From Halomonas halophila (GTDB lineage Bacteria; Pseudomonadota; Gammaproteobacteria; Pseudomonadales; Halomonadaceae): 8,920 nt of DNA. A program made the position numbers and the translations under genes. The stretch spans positions 498 through 9,417 of the forward strand of contig DJIP01000063.1 in the NCBI GenBank assembly GCA_002433675.1, written 5' to 3'. The notes under the pieces are model-generated. The model was given only the letters and a program-made list of their open reading frames with translations. It had not been told where the DNA came from and made no database searches. Of this stretch, positions 7,342 to 8,920 are shown one piece after another; positions within the stretch are counted from its first letter, which is position 1, and each line of letters starts with the position of its first letter.

Positions 7342-7811
7342 GAAAGCGGTTTCCATTGCTGGGCCCCACCGGGCCCGGTCTCGAGATGAAGCGCCCGACG
7401 TTCTTCGCCGGCCTGCTGAAGAGCCTGGCTGATAGCGGCGTACAAGGCCTGGGGCTGGTCAGGCACGCCTTCACGCAGTGCGATACCGTAGGCTGCCAGG
7501 TCGCCGATACGATCGCGCCCCACACGCAGCAGCTCGATCACCCGCGACGCCGCAGGCTGGGACGAACGAAAGCGCACCCGATGGCGTCGCATCTGGCGCT
7601 CCAGCAGGTCTTCGTCGATCACCTCGACGAATCTCGAGGCTACCTCGATGCGCAGGGCGTCCAGCTCCCCGATCCGCCTCTCGCGCTCATCGCCTTCCAG
7701 CGAAAACCAGCGCAGAATTTCCTGATCATGGCGCTGACAGCCACGGCAGACGTTATCGCCCACCGTGGTCGAACACAGCCCGACGCAGGGCGACACCACT
7801 ACTTGGGTCAT
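7338..7811 (-). CDS. DUF1289 family cysteine-motif protein
   Basis: Small cytoplasmic protein (157 aa) whose N-terminus carries the DUF1289 signature SPCVGLC...VCRGCQR. Cysteines lie at residues 9, 13, 22 and 25, spaced C-X3-C-X8-C-X2-C, and probably bind a metal or Fe-S cluster. The typical EILRWFSL segment follows at about 30-37. The remaining 120 residues are charged and mostly helical, longer than the minimal domain, and I do not recognise them. I chose the ATG at 7811 (MTQVVVSPC) because GAGGTG lies 7 nt upstream. The frame is open to an ATG at 7928, but the extra 39 residues have no family resemblance and would span the probable promoter region. The stop overlaps the miaE start by ATGA. 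The function of the family is not established. Confidence 0.85.
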   Translation of the reverse strand: MTQVVVSPCVGLCSTTVGDNVCRGCQRHDQEILRWFSLEGDERERRIGELDALRIEVASRFVEVIDEDLLERQMRRHRVRFRSSQPAASRVIELLRVGRDRIGDLAAYGIALREGVPDQPQALYAAISQALQQAGEERRALHLETGPGGAQQWKPLS

Positions 7812-7928
7812 CGTCGGACACCTCATCGTGCTAAAAATTGAATCGGCACATGGTAACGCCTGCCTCGAACGGACACACCCCTCCCCCAGTCGAATAGGCA
7901 CGAACCGGCCTCGGCGACCAAAGTTCAA

Positions 7929-7946
7929 AGCCCGTCATGACGGGCT
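7929..7946. promoter_or_regulatory. 18-bp perfect palindrome in the DUF1289-acnB divergent region
   Basis: AGCCCGTCATGACGGGCT is perfectly self-complementary and ends 3 bp before the predicted acnB -35 box. It could be an operator for a dimeric repressor or activator acting on one or both divergent units. It could instead form a terminator-like hairpin, but its flanks (TTTGAACTTTG on the minus side, CTCTTAAC on the plus side) are poor T-runs, and no gene on either strand ends just before it. Confidence 0.5.
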
Positions 7947-7949
7947 CTC

Positions 7950-7978
7950 TTAACATTGTCGACAGTTTATTCTAGAAT
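7950..7978 (+). promoter_or_regulatory. Sigma70-type promoter of acnB
   Basis: The -35 box TTAACA (7950-7955) matches consensus at 5 of 6 positions. A 17-bp spacer leads to the -10 box TAGAAT (7973-7978), also 5 of 6. Transcription would begin near 7985, giving a leader of about 78 nt before the GTG start of acnB. Confidence 0.72.
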
Positions 7979-8004
7979 CCCGGCCACCGTTGACAGCGTG
8001 TCCC

Positions 8005-8035
8005 TCACGTTCGAGCGAGACGCGTTCGAACGTGA
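8005..8035 (+). promoter_or_regulatory. Hairpin in the acnB 5' leader
   Basis: TCACGTTCGA (8005-8014) pairs perfectly with TCGAACGTGA (8026-8035). The stem can continue inward by a G-U, a C-G and a G-C pair, leaving a 5-nt AGACG loop. There is no T-run after it, so it is not a standard terminator. It ends 15 nt before the GAGGG ribosome site and lies wholly inside the predicted leader. It may act as an mRNA-stability element, a protein-binding stem-loop or, as DNA, an operator downstream of the promoter. Confidence 0.5.
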
Positions 8036-8062
8036 CCACCACAAACCAATGAGGGCCCCCAC

Positions 8063-8920
8063 GTGCTTGAAGCCTATCGCCAACATGTCGAAGAGCGTGC
8101 CCAGGAAGGCATTCCCCCCAAGCCGCTGAACGCCGAACAGGTCGCCGAACTGGTCGAACTGCTCAAGGCGCCGCCCGCCGGAGAAGAAGAGACTGTCCTC
8201 GATCTGCTGACCAACCGCGTTCCGCCCGGGGTGGACGAGGCCGCCTATGTCAAGGCCGGTTTCCTGACCGCCCTGACCAAGGGCGAAGCCGAATCTCCGC
8301 TCATCGACAAGGTGCATGCCGTCAAGCTGCTGGGCACCATGCAGGGTGGCTACAACATCGCCACTCTGGTCGAACTGCTCGACGATGCCGAGCTTGCCAA
8401 GGAAGCCGGCGAGCAGCTCAAGCACACCCTGCTGATGTTCGACGCCTTCCATGACGTCGCCGACCGCGCCAAGGCCGGCAACCAGGTGGCCAAGGACGTG
8501 GTGCAGTCCTGGGCCGACGCCGAATGGTTCCTGTCCAAGCCGGCTCTGGCCGACAAGATCACCCTGACCGTGTTCAAGGTGCCCGGCGAGACCAACACCG
8601 ACGACCTGTCCCCGGCCCCCGACGCCTGGTCACGTCCGGACATTCCGCTGCACGCCAACGCCATGCTCAAGAACGAGCGTGACGGCATCGAGCCGGAAGT
8701 CCCCGGCACCAAGGGCCCCATGGCCCAGATCGAAGCGGTCAAGGCCAAGGGCTTCCCGGTCGCCTACGTCGGCGACGTGGTCGGCACCGGTTCCTCGCGC
8801 AAGTCCGCCACCAACTCGGTGCTGTGGTTCTTCGGCGATGACATCCCCAACGTGCCCAACAAGCGCGCCGGTGGCTTCTGCTTCGGCGGCAAGATCGCCC
8901 CGATCTTCTTCAACACCATG
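8063..8920 (+). CDS. acnB: Aconitate hydratase B (N-terminal 286 codons, runs off right edge)
   Basis: Bifunctional aconitate hydratase 2 / 2-methylisocitrate dehydratase of the TCA and methylcitrate cycles, a cytoplasmic [4Fe-4S] enzyme. The translation closely follows E. coli AcnB as I remember it: LEAYRQHVEERAQEG, PPAGEEE, LDLLTNRVPPGVDEAAYVKA and GTMQGGYNI. These cover the N-terminal HEAT-like domain (about 1-160). The swivel domain follows, with GETNTDDLSPAPDAWSRPDI and the GSSRKS substrate loop at 243-248. The cluster cysteines lie beyond the edge. Translation starts at GTG 8063, since GAGGG (8051-8055) is 7 nt upstream and the homology begins exactly there; the ATG at 8049 is out of frame. 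The N-terminal domain is known in E. coli to mediate iron-dependent dimerisation and mRNA binding. No frameshift is seen. Confidence 0.97.
   Translation, partial: MLEAYRQHVEERAQEGIPPKPLNAEQVAELVELLKAPPAGEEETVLDLLTNRVPPGVDEAAYVKAGFLTALTKGEAESPLIDKVHAVKLLGTMQGGYNIATLVELLDDAELAKEAGEQLKHTLLMFDAFHDVADRAKAGNQVAKDVVQSWADAEWFLSKPALADKITLTVFKVPGETNTDDLSPAPDAWSRPDIPLHANAMLKNERDGIEPEVPGTKGPMAQIEAVKAKGFPVAYVGDVVGTGSSRKSATNSVLWFFGDDIPNVPNKRAGGFCFGGKIAPIFFNTM

Noticed and set aside
7812..7928. Upstream extension of the DUF1289 protein to an ATG at 7928
   Set aside because: The added 39 residues lack family resemblance, and GAGGTG sits at the right distance for the ATG at 7811.
7967..8748. Two minus-strand open frames opposite acnB
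   Set aside because: The plus-strand frame is unmistakable AcnB; these are antisense shadows.

Overview
The window looks like chromosomal DNA of a high-GC gammaproteobacterium, most likely Halomonas or a close relative. That guess rests on the strongly gammaproteobacterial AcnB and MiaE sequences and on an adhesin with an N-terminal retention module followed by VCBS-like repeats. The genus is an inference from protein style and composition; no marker gene is present.

Layout from left to right. Positions 1-2358 (minus) hold the N-terminal 786 residues of a giant RTX/LapA-type surface adhesin, whose C-terminus lies beyond the left edge. Positions 2359-2764 form an AT-richer intergenic stretch with a strong intrinsic terminator for the gene to its right and a tandem GTTACAC repeat upstream of the adhesin. 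Positions 2765-6676 (minus) encode a 1303-residue regulator: a SARP/OmpR-type winged helix, a bacterial transcriptional activator domain (BTAD), a degenerate class III cyclase-like domain, a STAND-type ATPase module and a long TPR-like tail. Positions 6709-7341 (minus) encode the tRNA hydroxylase MiaE, and 7338-7811 (minus) a DUF1289 cysteine-motif protein; these two overlap by ATGA. From 8063 to the right edge the plus strand carries the first 286 codons of acnB, divergently transcribed.

The three minus-strand genes DUF1289, miaE and the regulator are closely spaced (4-nt overlap, then a 32-nt gap) and end at one intrinsic terminator, so they may be cotranscribed. The adhesin follows as its own unit. 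The most interesting hypothesis is that the multidomain regulator controls the adjacent adhesin through the tandem repeat in front of it. The divergent intergenic region between DUF1289 and acnB carries a near-consensus sigma70 promoter for acnB, an 18-bp perfect palindrome beside its -35 box, and a long hairpin in the acnB leader.
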